DNA of 64,000 bases from VRUE01 sp963817905 (lineage in GTDB: Bacteria > Actinomycetota > Thermoleophilia > Solirubrobacterales > 70-9), in NCBI GenBank assembly GCA_963817905.1, contig CAWFPS010000002.1, positions 1,054,001 through 1,118,000 on the forward strand. Direction: 5' to 3'. The translations under genes were made by a program, and so were the position numbers. Positions 8,666 through 16,498 of the stretch are shown in pieces. The notes beneath the pieces are model-generated. The model was not told the DNA's origin. It searched no databases and saw nothing but the letters and a program-made list of their open reading frames with translations. The number at the start of each line of letters is the position of its first letter. Within the stretch, counting starts at the first letter, position 1.

Positions 8666-8926
8666 TCATCCTGCGTTCGGGGTGAACCGCCCGAGCCGCG
8701 TTCCGCCTGGGTCCCAGCCCATCCCGTCGAACAGTTCGCCCGGCGGGACGCCAAGGGAACCGGCGAGCTTGACCACCGTGTCAACGCGAGCGATCCGTTC
8801 GCCGCGCTCAAGCTGGCCGACCGCCGTGCGGTGGAGGGAAGCGCGCACCGCCAACTCTTCCTGGGAGAGCTTGGCCCGCCTGCGGCAGTAGGCGAGATTG
8901 CGACCGAACTGGTCGGCAACCCTCAT
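8666..8926 (-). CDS. XRE-family transcriptional regulator (copy 2)
   Basis: An 86-residue protein consisting of one Cro/C1-type helix-turn-helix: YCRRRAKLSQEELAVRASLH, then GQLERGERIARVDTVVKLAG, followed by a short tail. It is paralogous to the gene directly upstream; both share the SQEEL and DTVVKLA / DTLVKLA blocks. It overlaps that gene by 4 bp. The probable role is control of excision or transfer genes of segment B. Confidence 0.85.
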   Translation of the reverse strand: MRVADQFGRNLAYCRRRAKLSQEELAVRASLHRTAVGQLERGERIARVDTVVKLAGSLGVPPGELFDGMGWDPGGTRLGRFTPNAG

Positions 8927-9189
8927 CCTTCGCCCCGTTCCACGAACCCGCCCGGTCGGTAGTTGCCGGGGGACCAGGAAATCCCGGTTAGGAGATCGTC
9001 GGCGGAGACTTCCAGCGAGGCTGCCAGCTTGACCAGCGTGTCGATCCGGCAGAGGCGCAAGCCACGCTCAAGTTGGCTTATCTCGGTTCGATGTAGCGAG
9101 CTGAGATAGCTCAGCTCCTCTTGAGAGAGGTCGGCCCGCTTGCGGTGGCGGGCGAGGTTGTCCCCGAAGCGGGCGGCGAAGTCGATCAT
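8923..9189 (-). CDS. XRE-family transcriptional regulator (copy 1)
   Basis: An 88-residue Cro/C1-type repressor-like protein (RHRKRADLSQEELSYLSSLH, then SQLERGLRLCRIDTLVKLAA). It arose together with its downstream neighbour by tandem duplication. A 1-bp overlap with the upstream gene and a 4-bp overlap with the downstream one suggest a polycistronic unit running from 9542 to 7234 that ends in the integrase. Two slightly different repressors in series may recognise related operators with different affinity. Confidence 0.85.
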   Translation of the reverse strand: MIDFAARFGDNLARHRKRADLSQEELSYLSSLHRTEISQLERGLRLCRIDTLVKLAASLEVSADDLLTGISWSPGNYRPGGFVERGEG

Positions 9190-9542
9190 CAGCTCTCGCC
9201 TCCCGTGATCTGTCCGAGCAGCCCATGCAGCGCCTCGTGCTCGGCAACGACCCGGCTGTACTCGTTGCTGCGGTCGATGATTCCGGCTAGGTCGCCGAGC
9301 ACGTCGCGCACGTCGGCGTCGGGAACGATCACCAGCTCGTCCAGCGCCGCGAGGAGTCGCCTATAGGCAGCTTCCTCGCGGCGCAGGCGGGCTGGTTCTT
9401 TGAGCGTGTCTGGATATTCCTTCAGCTCTTGCCGGACGCCCGCGCGAGCGCTCGTGAAAAGCCCCCGCAGGAACCGGACCTGATCGACGGGGAGTTTGAG
9501 GGCGACGGCGGAGCCGCGACCCATAGGGTTCTTCTTAGCCAT
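9189..9542 (-). CDS. hypothetical protein, first gene of the regulator-integrase unit
   Basis: A 117-residue charged, helical protein with no hydrophobic segment and no recognised motif; it begins MAKKNPMGRGSAVALKLPVD. It shares one base with the start of the following XRE gene. The helical content and the pattern LRREEAAYRRLLAALDEL are compatible with a small oligomeric accessory factor. It may be a mobilization accessory protein, but nothing visible proves this. Confidence 0.5.
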   Translation of the reverse strand: MAKKNPMGRGSAVALKLPVDQVRFLRGLFTSARAGVRQELKEYPDTLKEPARLRREEAAYRRLLAALDELVIVPDADVRDVLGDLAGIIDRSNEYSRVVAEHEALHGLLGQITGGES

Positions 9543-9568
9543 GAGGAGGAGTAGCTCCTTGTGGTCAG

Positions 9569-9601
9569 GCCCCCGGTTGGCGTTTGCGCGCCGCCGGGGG
9601 C
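9569..9601 (+). terminator. GC hairpin followed by a short T-run
   Basis: GCCCCCGG (9569-9576) pairs with CCGGGGGC (9594-9601), followed by TGCTTTTG on the + strand. It lies between two minus-strand genes, so the T-run is on the wrong side for them. It could separate the two minus-strand units as a bidirectional hairpin or act in an antisense transcript. Confidence 0.4.
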
Positions 9602-9645
9602 TGCTTTTGTGATGCCGCGAGGTTATCAGGCGTTTAGGGGGCTAC

Positions 9646-9855
9646 CTAATCTTGATCGAGGATTTCCTTGACTCGCGTCAGGTGCAAGTCAGCAGCCTCG
9701 CCGATCTCGCGCAGCGTCAGGCCAGCGCCCCGGGCCTGCTCAAAGCTTTCGCGCCTGGCCTTCCGGGCATCCTCGCGCTGAATATCGGTGCGCTCGAATT
9801 TCGACTGCGCACGCTTCACGGCAGCGCGGGCTTTCTGCTTCTCGGGGTCCGCCAT
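9646..9855 (-). CDS. small helix-turn-helix protein
   Basis: A 69-residue, very charged protein. The N-terminal 45 residues form a probable coiled coil. The C-terminus, GAGLTLREIGEAADLHLTR, reads as a homeodomain-like or sigma-like helix-turn-helix. It is divergently transcribed from the relaxase gene with about 220 bp between them. This is the position typical of a transfer-gene regulator or a small relaxosome DNA-binding protein that acts at the origin of transfer. Confidence 0.6.
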   Translation of the reverse strand: MADPEKQKARAAVKRAQSKFERTDIQREDARKARRESFEQARGAGLTLREIGEAADLHLTRVKEILDQD

Positions 9856-10078
9856 CGACCCCCAGCCTATTCGCCAAGCATGAAGTCAGAAGAACCGAAA
9901 AGACCCGCCTCGACATCGAGAGCCACAAGCCCGAGTTCGCAGAACGTTCTCTGGGACCAGTCAGCCGTCGAGCCTCCCCAGTACGAAGCCCTGCGAACAG
10001 CGACAGCAACCCCCCCTCACGCGCTATCACCTCCGGAGAAAGGCGGGGCAAAACGCCCGCTGGCCGGACAGAGAGGGC
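9856..10078. promoter_or_regulatory. divergent control region upstream of the relaxase; candidate oriT
   Basis: A 223-bp intergenic region between the small HTH gene and the MobF relaxase. It contains a perfect 10-bp palindrome AGAACGTTCT at 9941-9950 and lower local GC content around it. MobF relaxases usually nick next to an inverted repeat immediately upstream of their own gene, so this is the best place for the origin of transfer. The nick site itself is not identifiable by eye. Confidence 0.35.
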
Positions 10079-13000
10079 ATGCTGTCCATCGGCAAGCTCG
10101 GAACCGGCCAGGAGATGTACTACCTGGAGAAGATCGCCGAAGGCGCGGAGGACTACTACTCCGGCGAAGGCGAGGTCGCGGGGCAGTGGACGGGCGACGC
10201 TTCCCGCGAGCTGGAGCTGTCGGGTGAGGTCGGGGCGGACCAGCTCACGGCGATGCTCACCGGCCGCAATCCCATCGACGGCTCACCGTTGCTCGGCAGC
10301 CAGGGCGTGCGCGGCAAAGGCTCGGTCCCCGGCTTCGACCTCACCTTCTCCGCGCCGAAGTCGGTCTCCCTCACATGGGCGCTGGGCGGCCCGGAGGCCG
10401 GGCAGGCCGTCATGGAGGCCCACCACCGCTCCGTCCAAGCCGCCCTCGCATACATGCAGCGCCAGGCGTGCTGGACCCGTCGCGGCAAAGGCGGCTCGGA
10501 GTTCGTCCACGGCAACGGCTACCTCGCCGCCGCCTTCGACCACCGCTCCTCGCGAAACGGCGACCCCCAGCTCCACACCCACGTCCTGATCGCCAACGCG
10601 ACCAGGGGGCCGGACGGGCGCTGGACCCGCCTCTACCACCCGGCGATCTACGACCACGCCAAGACCGCCAGCGCGGTCTATGAGGCGAACCTGCGCCACG
10701 AGCTGACCCGCAGCCTCGGGGTGAGCTGGGGAGAGGTGCGCCACGGGATCGCAGAGATCGAGGGCTTTGCCGATGCCCACCTGCGCGAGTTCTCCACCCG
10801 CCGCGCGGAAATCCTCAAGGCGGCGGGAGGACCGGAAGCATCCGCTCGCGCCCGACAGGTCGCCACCCTCGCCACGCGCGGGACCAAGGACCATGCGCTT
10901 GAGGGCGATATGCACGAGCGCTGGCGCGAGCGGGCGGAAGAGATCGGCCTCGACCGCGAGGCGATCCAGGAGACCTTCGACTCATGGCGGGCGCAGCGCG
11001 CCCAGGAAAAGAGGCCCGCCCTCGCCGAGGCGATGCCGGTCGGCCGCGAGGTCACGAGCAACGCCTCGCACTTCGACCGCCGCGACGTGGTGCAGGCGGT
11101 GGCTGGGATGCGCCGGGACGGGATGACGGCGGCAAACGTGGAGCGGGTCGCCGACGAATTCCTCGCCTCCGAGGAGGTGCTACGAATTGGCAGCCGCCCC
11201 AAGGGCGAGCGCTTCACGACCACCCGCGTCTGGGAGATGGAGCAGAAGGCGCTCGATACCGCGCAGCGGATGCGCAGCGAGGGAACCCACGCGGCCGGTG
11301 CGATGGTCGCCGAGCGGGCTCTCTGCGCCCATCCGACCTTGAAGGCCGACCAGCGCGAGATGGTCCGCCGCCTGCTCGCCAACCCCGAGGGAGTGAGCGT
11401 CGTGATCGGCGAGGCGGGGACCGGCAAGAGCTACGCGATCCTCGCCGCGGCGCGGGGCTGGTCGGAAGCCGGGATGGAGCTGCGCGTCGCAGCACCGACC
11501 TGGCGGGCGGCGAACGTGCTTCGGGCCGACGGCCTGCGGGCGACCAGCGTGGCGAGCCTTTTGGCTGAGCTTGGGCGCGCGGAGACGGCGGGTCGGCGAG
11601 CACTCGCCTACCGTTCCGTCCTCTTGGTCGATGAGGCGGGAATGGTCGACTCCGCCGACATCGCCCGGCTCATCCATCACGCCGATGCGGCCGAGGCAAA
11701 GCTCGTCCTGGTCGGCGACCCCGAGCAGCTCGGGGAGATCGGGGCGGGCGGCATGTTCCGGGCGCTGGCCGAGCGATGCGACCCGATCCACCTCGACGAG
11801 GTGATCCGCCATGAGTCCGAGGTCGAGCGCGAAGGGGCGCGACTGATCCGCGAGGGCGAGGGAGCCCAGGCCTTCGACCTCTACCGCTCCGCCGAGCGTG
11901 TCGTCGTCGCCACCGACGCCCAGGCTCGCCGCGAGGCGATGGTGAGCGAGTGGCACGGGTCCTTCGCGGCGGGCGAGGACGCGGTGATGGTCGCCAAGCA
12001 GAACATCGAGGTGGAGCGCCTGAACGCGATGGCGCGGGAGCTGCGCCGCGAGGCGGGACAGCTCGGCGAGCGCGAGATCGAAGTCGGCGAAGCCCGCTTC
12101 GCCGCCGGCGATCAGGTCATCACCCGCGTCAACGACCGCGACGCCGACATCTACAACCGCGAGCGCTGGCAAGTTGCCGAGGTCGATCCCGACCAACGCC
12201 GGGTGGTCTTGGAGGGCATCGACCAGGCCCGCACGGTCGAGGTCGGGGCCGAGTACCTGGCCAAGACCAACCCGCACTCAGACACCCCCGCGCTCCAGCA
12301 CGCCTACGCCGTCACCACCTACTCAGCCCAGGGCTCCACCGTGGACCGAGCGTTCGTCGCCGCCGACCCCTCGATGGACAAGCAGGAGCTCTACGTGGCG
12401 ACCTCGCGCTCGCGCGGGGAGACGACGATCTACGCGACGCCGGAGATTCAAGCCGCCCGCGAGGAGATCGCGCCCGGCGATCCCTACCTGCGCGGGGCAA
12501 TCCCTCACATCACCGAAGCATCCGAAAGAGACCGCGCGCAGCGGGCGGCGCACGACGAGGCTCGGCGAGGAGAGCTGCGCGAGCTGCCGACCGAGGAGCT
12601 TGTGTCGAGGCGCGGCGAGCTTGCGGGCGAGGCGAGGCAGGAGAACGGCAACCAGGAGCGCCGGGAGGCAGCCGAACGCTGGATCGAGCGCCAGGAGCAG
12701 AACCTCGACTACGCGGTTGGGCGACGAGAAGCGGCCGAAGCCGCGCCGCGCAAGGTGCGGCGCGAGGCGTTGCCCGATGCGGAAGCCCGCGAGGCCGCTG
12801 CACGCGAGAGGATCGAGGAGCTACGCGGCGAACTGCACGAGATACCGCCCGTCCGCCACGAGGGCCGCACCGAGCTGTCCAACGCCGACCTCGTTCTCGC
12901 CGAACGCCGCCAGGCCGCGATCACGGCCGCCAAGCTCTCCCCGCCCGACTACATCACCCGCGAGCTGGGCGAGCGCCCGAGCGATCCCGAGAAGCGCAAG

Positions 13001-13216
13001 ACCTGGGACAAGGGCGTCTCGGAGATCGAGCGCTACCGCCAGGACCACGGGATCAAGGACCCCGAGCATGCCCTTGGGCGCGAGGGCGGCCACGGGTATG
13101 ACGGTAGCCGCGACCAGGCCCGCCAGCGCCTACAACAGCGTCAAATGGAGCTGCAAAGGATGCAGTCGAGGAGCACCGGCCGCGAGGCGGGGCACTCGAT
13201 GGAGATCGGCCTCTGA
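10079..13216 (+). CDS. MobF-type conjugative relaxase with SF1 helicase domain (TrwC/TraA-like)
   Basis: A 1045-residue protein. Residues 1-300 form the TrwC relaxase domain with N-terminal catalytic tyrosine candidates (MYYLEK at about 13-18, DYYSG at about 25-28) and the metal-binding block FDHRSSRNGDPQLHTHVLIA around residue 165. The helicase part has Walker A GEAGTGKSYA (about 445), Walker B LLVDEAGMVD (about 517) and GDPEQLGEIGAGGMF, and ends with a RecD-like YAVTTYSAQGSTVDRAF and YVATSRSR (about 750-785). The last 250 residues are charged and coiled-coil-like. It should nick and unwind the element for transfer. No mating-pair channel genes are present in the window, so the element is mobilizable rather than self-transmissible unless such genes lie elsewhere. 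Confidence 0.93.
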   Translation: MLSIGKLGTGQEMYYLEKIAEGAEDYYSGEGEVAGQWTGDASRELELSGEVGADQLTAMLTGRNPIDGSPLLGSQGVRGKGSVPGFDLTFSAPKSVSLTWALGGPEAGQAVMEAHHRSVQAALAYMQRQACWTRRGKGGSEFVHGNGYLAAAFDHRSSRNGDPQLHTHVLIANATRGPDGRWTRLYHPAIYDHAKTASAVYEANLRHELTRSLGVSWGEVRHGIAEIEGFADAHLREFSTRRAEILKAAGGPEASARARQVATLATRGTKDHALEGDMHERWRERAEEIGLDREAIQETFDSWRAQRAQEKRPALAEAMPVGREVTSNASHFDRRDVVQAVAGMRRDGMTAANVERVADEFLASEEVLRIGSRPKGERFTTTRVWEMEQKALDTAQRMRSEGTHAAGAMVAERALCAHPTLKADQREMVRRLLANPEGVSVVIGEAGTGKSYAILAAARGWSEAGMELRVAAPTWRAANVLRADGLRATSVASLLAELGRAETAGRRALAYRSVLLVDEAGMVDSADIARLIHHADAAEAKLVLVGDPEQLGEIGAGGMFRALAERCDPIHLDEVIRHESEVEREGARLIREGEGAQAFDLYRSAERVVVATDAQARREAMVSEWHGSFAAGEDAVMVAKQNIEVERLNAMARELRREAGQLGEREIEVGEARFAAGDQVITRVNDRDADIYNRERWQVAEVDPDQRRVVLEGIDQARTVEVGAEYLAKTNPHSDTPALQHAYAVTTYSAQGSTVDRAFVAADPSMDKQELYVATSRSRGETTIYATPEIQAAREEIAPGDPYLRGAIPHITEASERDRAQRAAHDEARRGELRELPTEELVSRRGELAGEARQENGNQERREAAERWIERQEQNLDYAVGRREAAEAAPRKVRREALPDAEAREAAARERIEELRGELHEIPPVRHEGRTELSNADLVLAERRQAAITAAKLSPPDYITRELGERPSDPEKRKTWDKGVSEIERYRQDHGIKDPEHALGREGGHGYDGSRDQARQRLQQRQMELQRMQSRSTGREAGHSMEIGL

Positions 13217-13423
13217 CCCCGACCGACCGCCGATTGTGGCACCGCTCCGGCGGCCGTCAACCCCCTGCGGGGGTCGGGCGCGGCGCGCCCTTGACCGCCG
13301 CCTGCGCGGTGCGGTTTGGCGGGTAGGTCGGGGCTGAAAAGGCTCTCAAGATCTGATCAATCCAGCCACGCGTGCTCGCCCTCTCGGTATTCTCGGTTGC
13401 CCTAGAAACAGCAAGGAGGATTG

Positions 13424-13642
13424 ATGCCCAAAATTAATTTGATCATCAAGGGCGAGGGATCAAAAGATCACACGATTAAGAGTCCTCAACTAAGCCAGGA
13501 AGAGGCGGATTCACAGCTGGACGAGATTGGCAAACTCATAGGAGAGGATGAGACCCTTGAGCTTCCGTGGGTCCGAGTGGCCGGGTACAACATCATCTCA
13601 GCTAACCAGATAGCTGACCCATCCGCACCTGCCATTGGGTAA
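13424..13642 (+). CDS. small hypothetical protein
   Basis: A 72-residue protein beginning MPKINLIIKGEGSKDHTIKS. An excellent Shine-Dalgarno AAGGAGG at 13413-13419 lies 4 bp before the ATG at 13424, one of the strongest in the window, which argues that this small gene is real and well translated. It has strand-helix-strand character and no hydrophobic segment. Local GC is clearly lower than in its neighbours, a sign of separate acquisition. It is followed 37 bp later by a HEPN-like gene and could be its small partner. Confidence 0.6.
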   Translation: MPKINLIIKGEGSKDHTIKSPQLSQEEADSQLDEIGKLIGEDETLELPWVRVAGYNIISANQIADPSAPAIG

Positions 13643-13679
13643 CTGTTAGATCGTCGGGAAAGCTGGGCGAATCGAAGAG

Positions 13680-14273
13680 TTGCACGTGGAACCCGTTGAC
13701 CTTGAGCTTTCTGCCGAGGAGTACCTCTTTGGACCTGGCAACGGCAATTGGAGAGAGACCGCCGTGACGGCAGGAACCACGAGCGATGTCGTGCCGTATT
13801 CGAGTGGCTTTCGCGAGGCCGGAGACATCCTCGTCAGTAGGGGCCTGGAATCCCAGATGCAGGATTTCGTCGCGTATCCGGCTCTTTATTGCTACCGCCA
13901 CGCGCTTGAGCTTGCGATGAAGGATGTCGTCTACGAATGGGAACGGGCGGAGGCTGGGGACTTCGAGGTGATCGGGACTCATGACCTCATGCCGATCTGG
14001 AACCGCACTCGTGCCGCTCTGGAAGGGGCATGGCCCGAAGGGGATGTGGGTCAGCTTGATCGAATGGAGGCAATCATTCGGGAACTGGCTTTGGTCGACC
14101 CCGGCGGTGAGCAGTTTCGATATGACCGTGATCGAAAAGGCTTCGTACGGGATCTTCCGAAGGAGCTGATGCGCTTTGACCTGCCCAACGTTTCCAAGGT
14201 CATGAACAAGCTGTTGTCCCTGATGTGGGGGGCGGTCGATGGCATCGCCCACCTGAGAGACGCGGCCGAGTAG
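13680..14273 (+). CDS. HEPN-like hypothetical protein
   Basis: About 197 residues from the TTG at 13680 (GTG at 13686 is nearly equivalent). The segment YPALYCYRHALELAMKDVVY at about residues 62-81, followed by GTHDLMPIWNR, is typical of an uncharacterised helical group related to HEPN proteins, where an R-H-x-x-E helix precedes an H-D-L-x-x-x-W helix. A C-terminal helix ends with VDGIAHLRDAAE. It is preceded by a small gene with a strong ribosome binding site and converges with the two-gene minus-strand unit at 14326-16118. Together these form the cargo between the relaxase and att site 2. Function unknown. Confidence 0.5.
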   Translation: MHVEPVDLELSAEEYLFGPGNGNWRETAVTAGTTSDVVPYSSGFREAGDILVSRGLESQMQDFVAYPALYCYRHALELAMKDVVYEWERAEAGDFEVIGTHDLMPIWNRTRAALEGAWPEGDVGQLDRMEAIIRELALVDPGGEQFRYDRDRKGFVRDLPKELMRFDLPNVSKVMNKLLSLMWGAVDGIAHLRDAAE

Positions 14274-14325
14274 CGGTGGTTCACCTCGAACACGGAGACG
14301 CGGACCCGGTTCATGACTCGCGTGG

Positions 14326-15399
14326 CTAGTAGTCGCGGCGCTCCTGCTCGGGGGGAACATCCACAGCGTTTAGCTGCTTTAGCAAACGCCTCCAGCCCCA
14401 GGCGATTCCGCTTGCGATCGCGCCCACGGTGAGGAGAATCTGAACGAAGGCCGCTACCTTGGCTGACCCAGATAGATCTATTCCTATCGTCCCACCCGTT
14501 ACACCTACGGTGAGAGAGGTGAATGCCGTGTCGGCGATTGACGAAATGGGATTGCCGGAGCTGGAGTACTGGAGGGCGCTCGGGTCAACTAGGCGGATTG
14601 CGAGATAAATCGCAGTGAACAGCGCAAGAGAGGAGCCAGCAGCCAGCGCCGTGACGGAGAGTCCGTTTGGGCTCGCTTTGAAGGCGCTTGCGACTGCGTA
14701 GGCAACGGAGGCGACCAGGACGGCGATTGCAGCCCAGCCTGCTACGGGCACCGGGGCAAGAGCCAGACCGATCAGAGCGATCAACAGGAATGCGGACATT
14801 GGTAGCGCAGCTGTTGTAATGAAGGTTTCCCCGAAAGCCTCAGGCGGATTGTGAAAGCTCGTGGCGCTGATGTCCTGTGCGCGACGCACGGTACGATCCA
14901 TTTTGTCTATCGCCCGCCGCGCGACCTCATGACGCTCTGCGTGGGTTGCCCGCCACTCCCGAACTGACGCTCGCAATGTCTTGTCGGCGGCCTCGATGTC
15001 AGCCCACTGCTCGGATTGCCTGACCCAGGATTCCCATCTTGAATCCCCAAACATTGATTCTCGGCCGACTCCTCGACCTAGTGATGGCGCCTCCGAAACA
15101 TCGACTTCGTAGTTCAGTTTTTTCGGGGAGCTAGTCGGGACACTGGAAAATTGGTCATGGACTCGCTGCCGGGAACGATGAAGCGCTTCCTCCAAGCGAC
15201 ATCGTCTTGTGCCCTGCCGGGAGGTGTCATCCACGAGCGCATGGGCTTGGGCTCGAACGCTTGCTGAATCCCGAGCGATCCGGTCGAATGCAGCCACGTC
15301 GTTGGCGAGCCAGTTGACAAGGCGCTCCCGATCCCCACGCAGATTGGCTGCTATATGAGGCAGCGCACGGTCTTGTTCGTCTCCGAATAGAGGTGCCAC
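14326..15399 (-). CDS. multi-TM hypothetical protein, second gene of a two-gene unit
   Basis: A 357-residue protein. The N-terminal 190 residues are soluble, Arg- and Glu-rich and probably helical. The C-terminal half has four hydrophobic segments at about residues 195-215, 222-242, 250-275 and 315-340, ending in a basic tail. The GTG start at 15399 shares one base with the stop of the upstream gene (TAGTG), so translation is coupled. A helical cytoplasmic sensor part plus four membrane helices resembles membrane effectors of abortive-infection systems. This is inference only; no homologous family was recognised. Confidence 0.55.
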   Translation of the reverse strand: MAPLFGDEQDRALPHIAANLRGDRERLVNWLANDVAAFDRIARDSASVRAQAHALVDDTSRQGTRRCRLEEALHRSRQRVHDQFSSVPTSSPKKLNYEVDVSEAPSLGRGVGRESMFGDSRWESWVRQSEQWADIEAADKTLRASVREWRATHAERHEVARRAIDKMDRTVRRAQDISATSFHNPPEAFGETFITTAALPMSAFLLIALIGLALAPVPVAGWAAIAVLVASVAYAVASAFKASPNGLSVTALAAGSSLALFTAIYLAIRLVDPSALQYSSSGNPISSIADTAFTSLTVGVTGGTIGIDLSGSAKVAAFVQILLTVGAIASGIAWGWRRLLKQLNAVDVPPEQERRDY

Positions 15400-16118
15400 T
15401 ACGTTGATTTGTCAGCTTCGATTCGATCAAGCAGCCGCATCAGCAGATCGGCCAGCAGAACGATCTCTGAGGCAAGAGTCGGATCGTCGTACTCAACAGG
15501 CCGATGACTCGTTGGATTCTTGAAGGTGCCGATTGCGCCACGGAACAAGGCCATGATGGCTTCGGCCTCGCCCTTGTCCATTGCGAGGTCGCGCAGCGAC
15601 CCGCCCTCCTTGAATGCGTCGGCCATCAACTTCATGCCGATGTCGGACTCATTGGCACCCGAAAGCTGGCGAACCCTCGCCTCAACTTCACGAAGGGCCG
15701 AAAAGACGGCGAGGTCATATTGCCCGAGCAGGAACTGGCTTCGCGCCGTCTGCTCAATGCTGGGATGGAGATCGACCTCTAGGCGATGGCCGGCCCGGAC
15801 CGCATCAAGTGCATTCCGATCCTCCAGAACCTTGTGGCCCAATCGAGTAATAAATCCCCATTCCGAGCCGCCGCTTGCGGGGTCTCTCGCGACGAGGCCG
15901 TGGCGCTCCAGCCAGTCGTATGCCTCGGCGAGCGCCCTCATCATTTCGTCCAGTTCCTTGCCGCTTCCATGCTCCGTCCAGGCGGGTTTGTTGGTCAAGT
16001 TGTGGCGGTTGACGTCGCCTTTGTCGGCGAAGTGCCTCAAGACCCTCATTGCCAGGTCGTCAATTGGCAGCCCCAGGGCGTCTTGCGCCACCGGGATAGT
16101 GTTCGCCACCGGCTTCAT
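15399..16118 (-). CDS. TIGR02391-type (Ymh) HEPN-related protein, first gene of a two-gene unit
   Basis: 239 residues from the ATG at 16118; upstream in-frame sequence is Cys-rich and unconvincing. An N-terminal winged-helix-like part (about 1-110) is followed by a C-terminal domain with the signature order of the TIGR02391/Ymh family: DLHPSIEQTARSQFLLGQYD, VFSALREVEARVRQL, LMADAF, then FRGAIGTFKNPTSHRPVEY. The family ends in a (K/R)NPxxH motif, here KNPTSH, which resembles the HEPN R-x4-H but with Lys. Such proteins are frequent in defence islands. It is coupled to the multi-TM protein by a 1-bp overlap, and the two probably form one functional unit. Confidence 0.65.
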   Translation of the reverse strand: MKPVANTIPVAQDALGLPIDDLAMRVLRHFADKGDVNRHNLTNKPAWTEHGSGKELDEMMRALAEAYDWLERHGLVARDPASGGSEWGFITRLGHKVLEDRNALDAVRAGHRLEVDLHPSIEQTARSQFLLGQYDLAVFSALREVEARVRQLSGANESDIGMKLMADAFKEGGSLRDLAMDKGEAEAIMALFRGAIGTFKNPTSHRPVEYDDPTLASEIVLLADLLMRLLDRIEADKST

Positions 16119-16305
16119 TGAGACGGACGTGTAGCAGACGAGATGGCGGGTCCGAACAGGCGAGCACGCAATCTGCGCGCAAGTTGGACAGTCAAAGGCC
16201 GTCAAAGTGCGGAGTCTTCAGCATTTGTCTGCGCCATTCGCAAACGGCTACAGAAAGCCAGCTTCGGCCATTCGCATTGATTGGCGTCACGGCTCCTGGA
16301 GCCTT

Positions 16306-16348
16306 TTGCCATGCAGAAGGTCGTCGGTTCGAATCCGATCAGCCGCTT
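16306..16348 (+). repeat. att site 2: 3' tRNA-Gly(GCC)-like fragment
   Basis: This is identical over 43 bp to att site 1. It marks the right end of the integrase/relaxase element and the left end of the Qat-carrying segment. Unlike the other copies it lacks the upstream palindrome and the CCTGCAAAT motif, so segment B has a different right end. Downstream sequence TTCGCGAATGCCCTGCATGT resembles the left end after att site 4. Confidence 0.88.
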
Positions 16349-16433
16349 TTTCGCGAATGCCCTGCATGTGGGCGGGTTGGGTTTGGCGCGAGCATCCGAA
16401 TCCAACTGGAACCATCCCCACATATCGCCTTCA

Positions 16434-16465
16434 TTTCGGGAACTAATTCGAATTAGTTCCCGAAA
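16434..16465. repeat. perfect 32-bp palindrome downstream of the ATPase gene
   Basis: TTTCGGGAACTAATTC followed by its exact reverse complement. It shares the TTTCGGGAAC / GTTCCCGAAA arms with the other island palindromes but has a different centre. It lies 33 bp after the ATPase stop and 85 bp right of att site 2. It may act as a factor-independent bidirectional terminator or be part of the element end. Confidence 0.75.
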
Positions 16466-16498
16466 CCGCCCGGATGCGCGGGGATTGGCGTCGACGGC

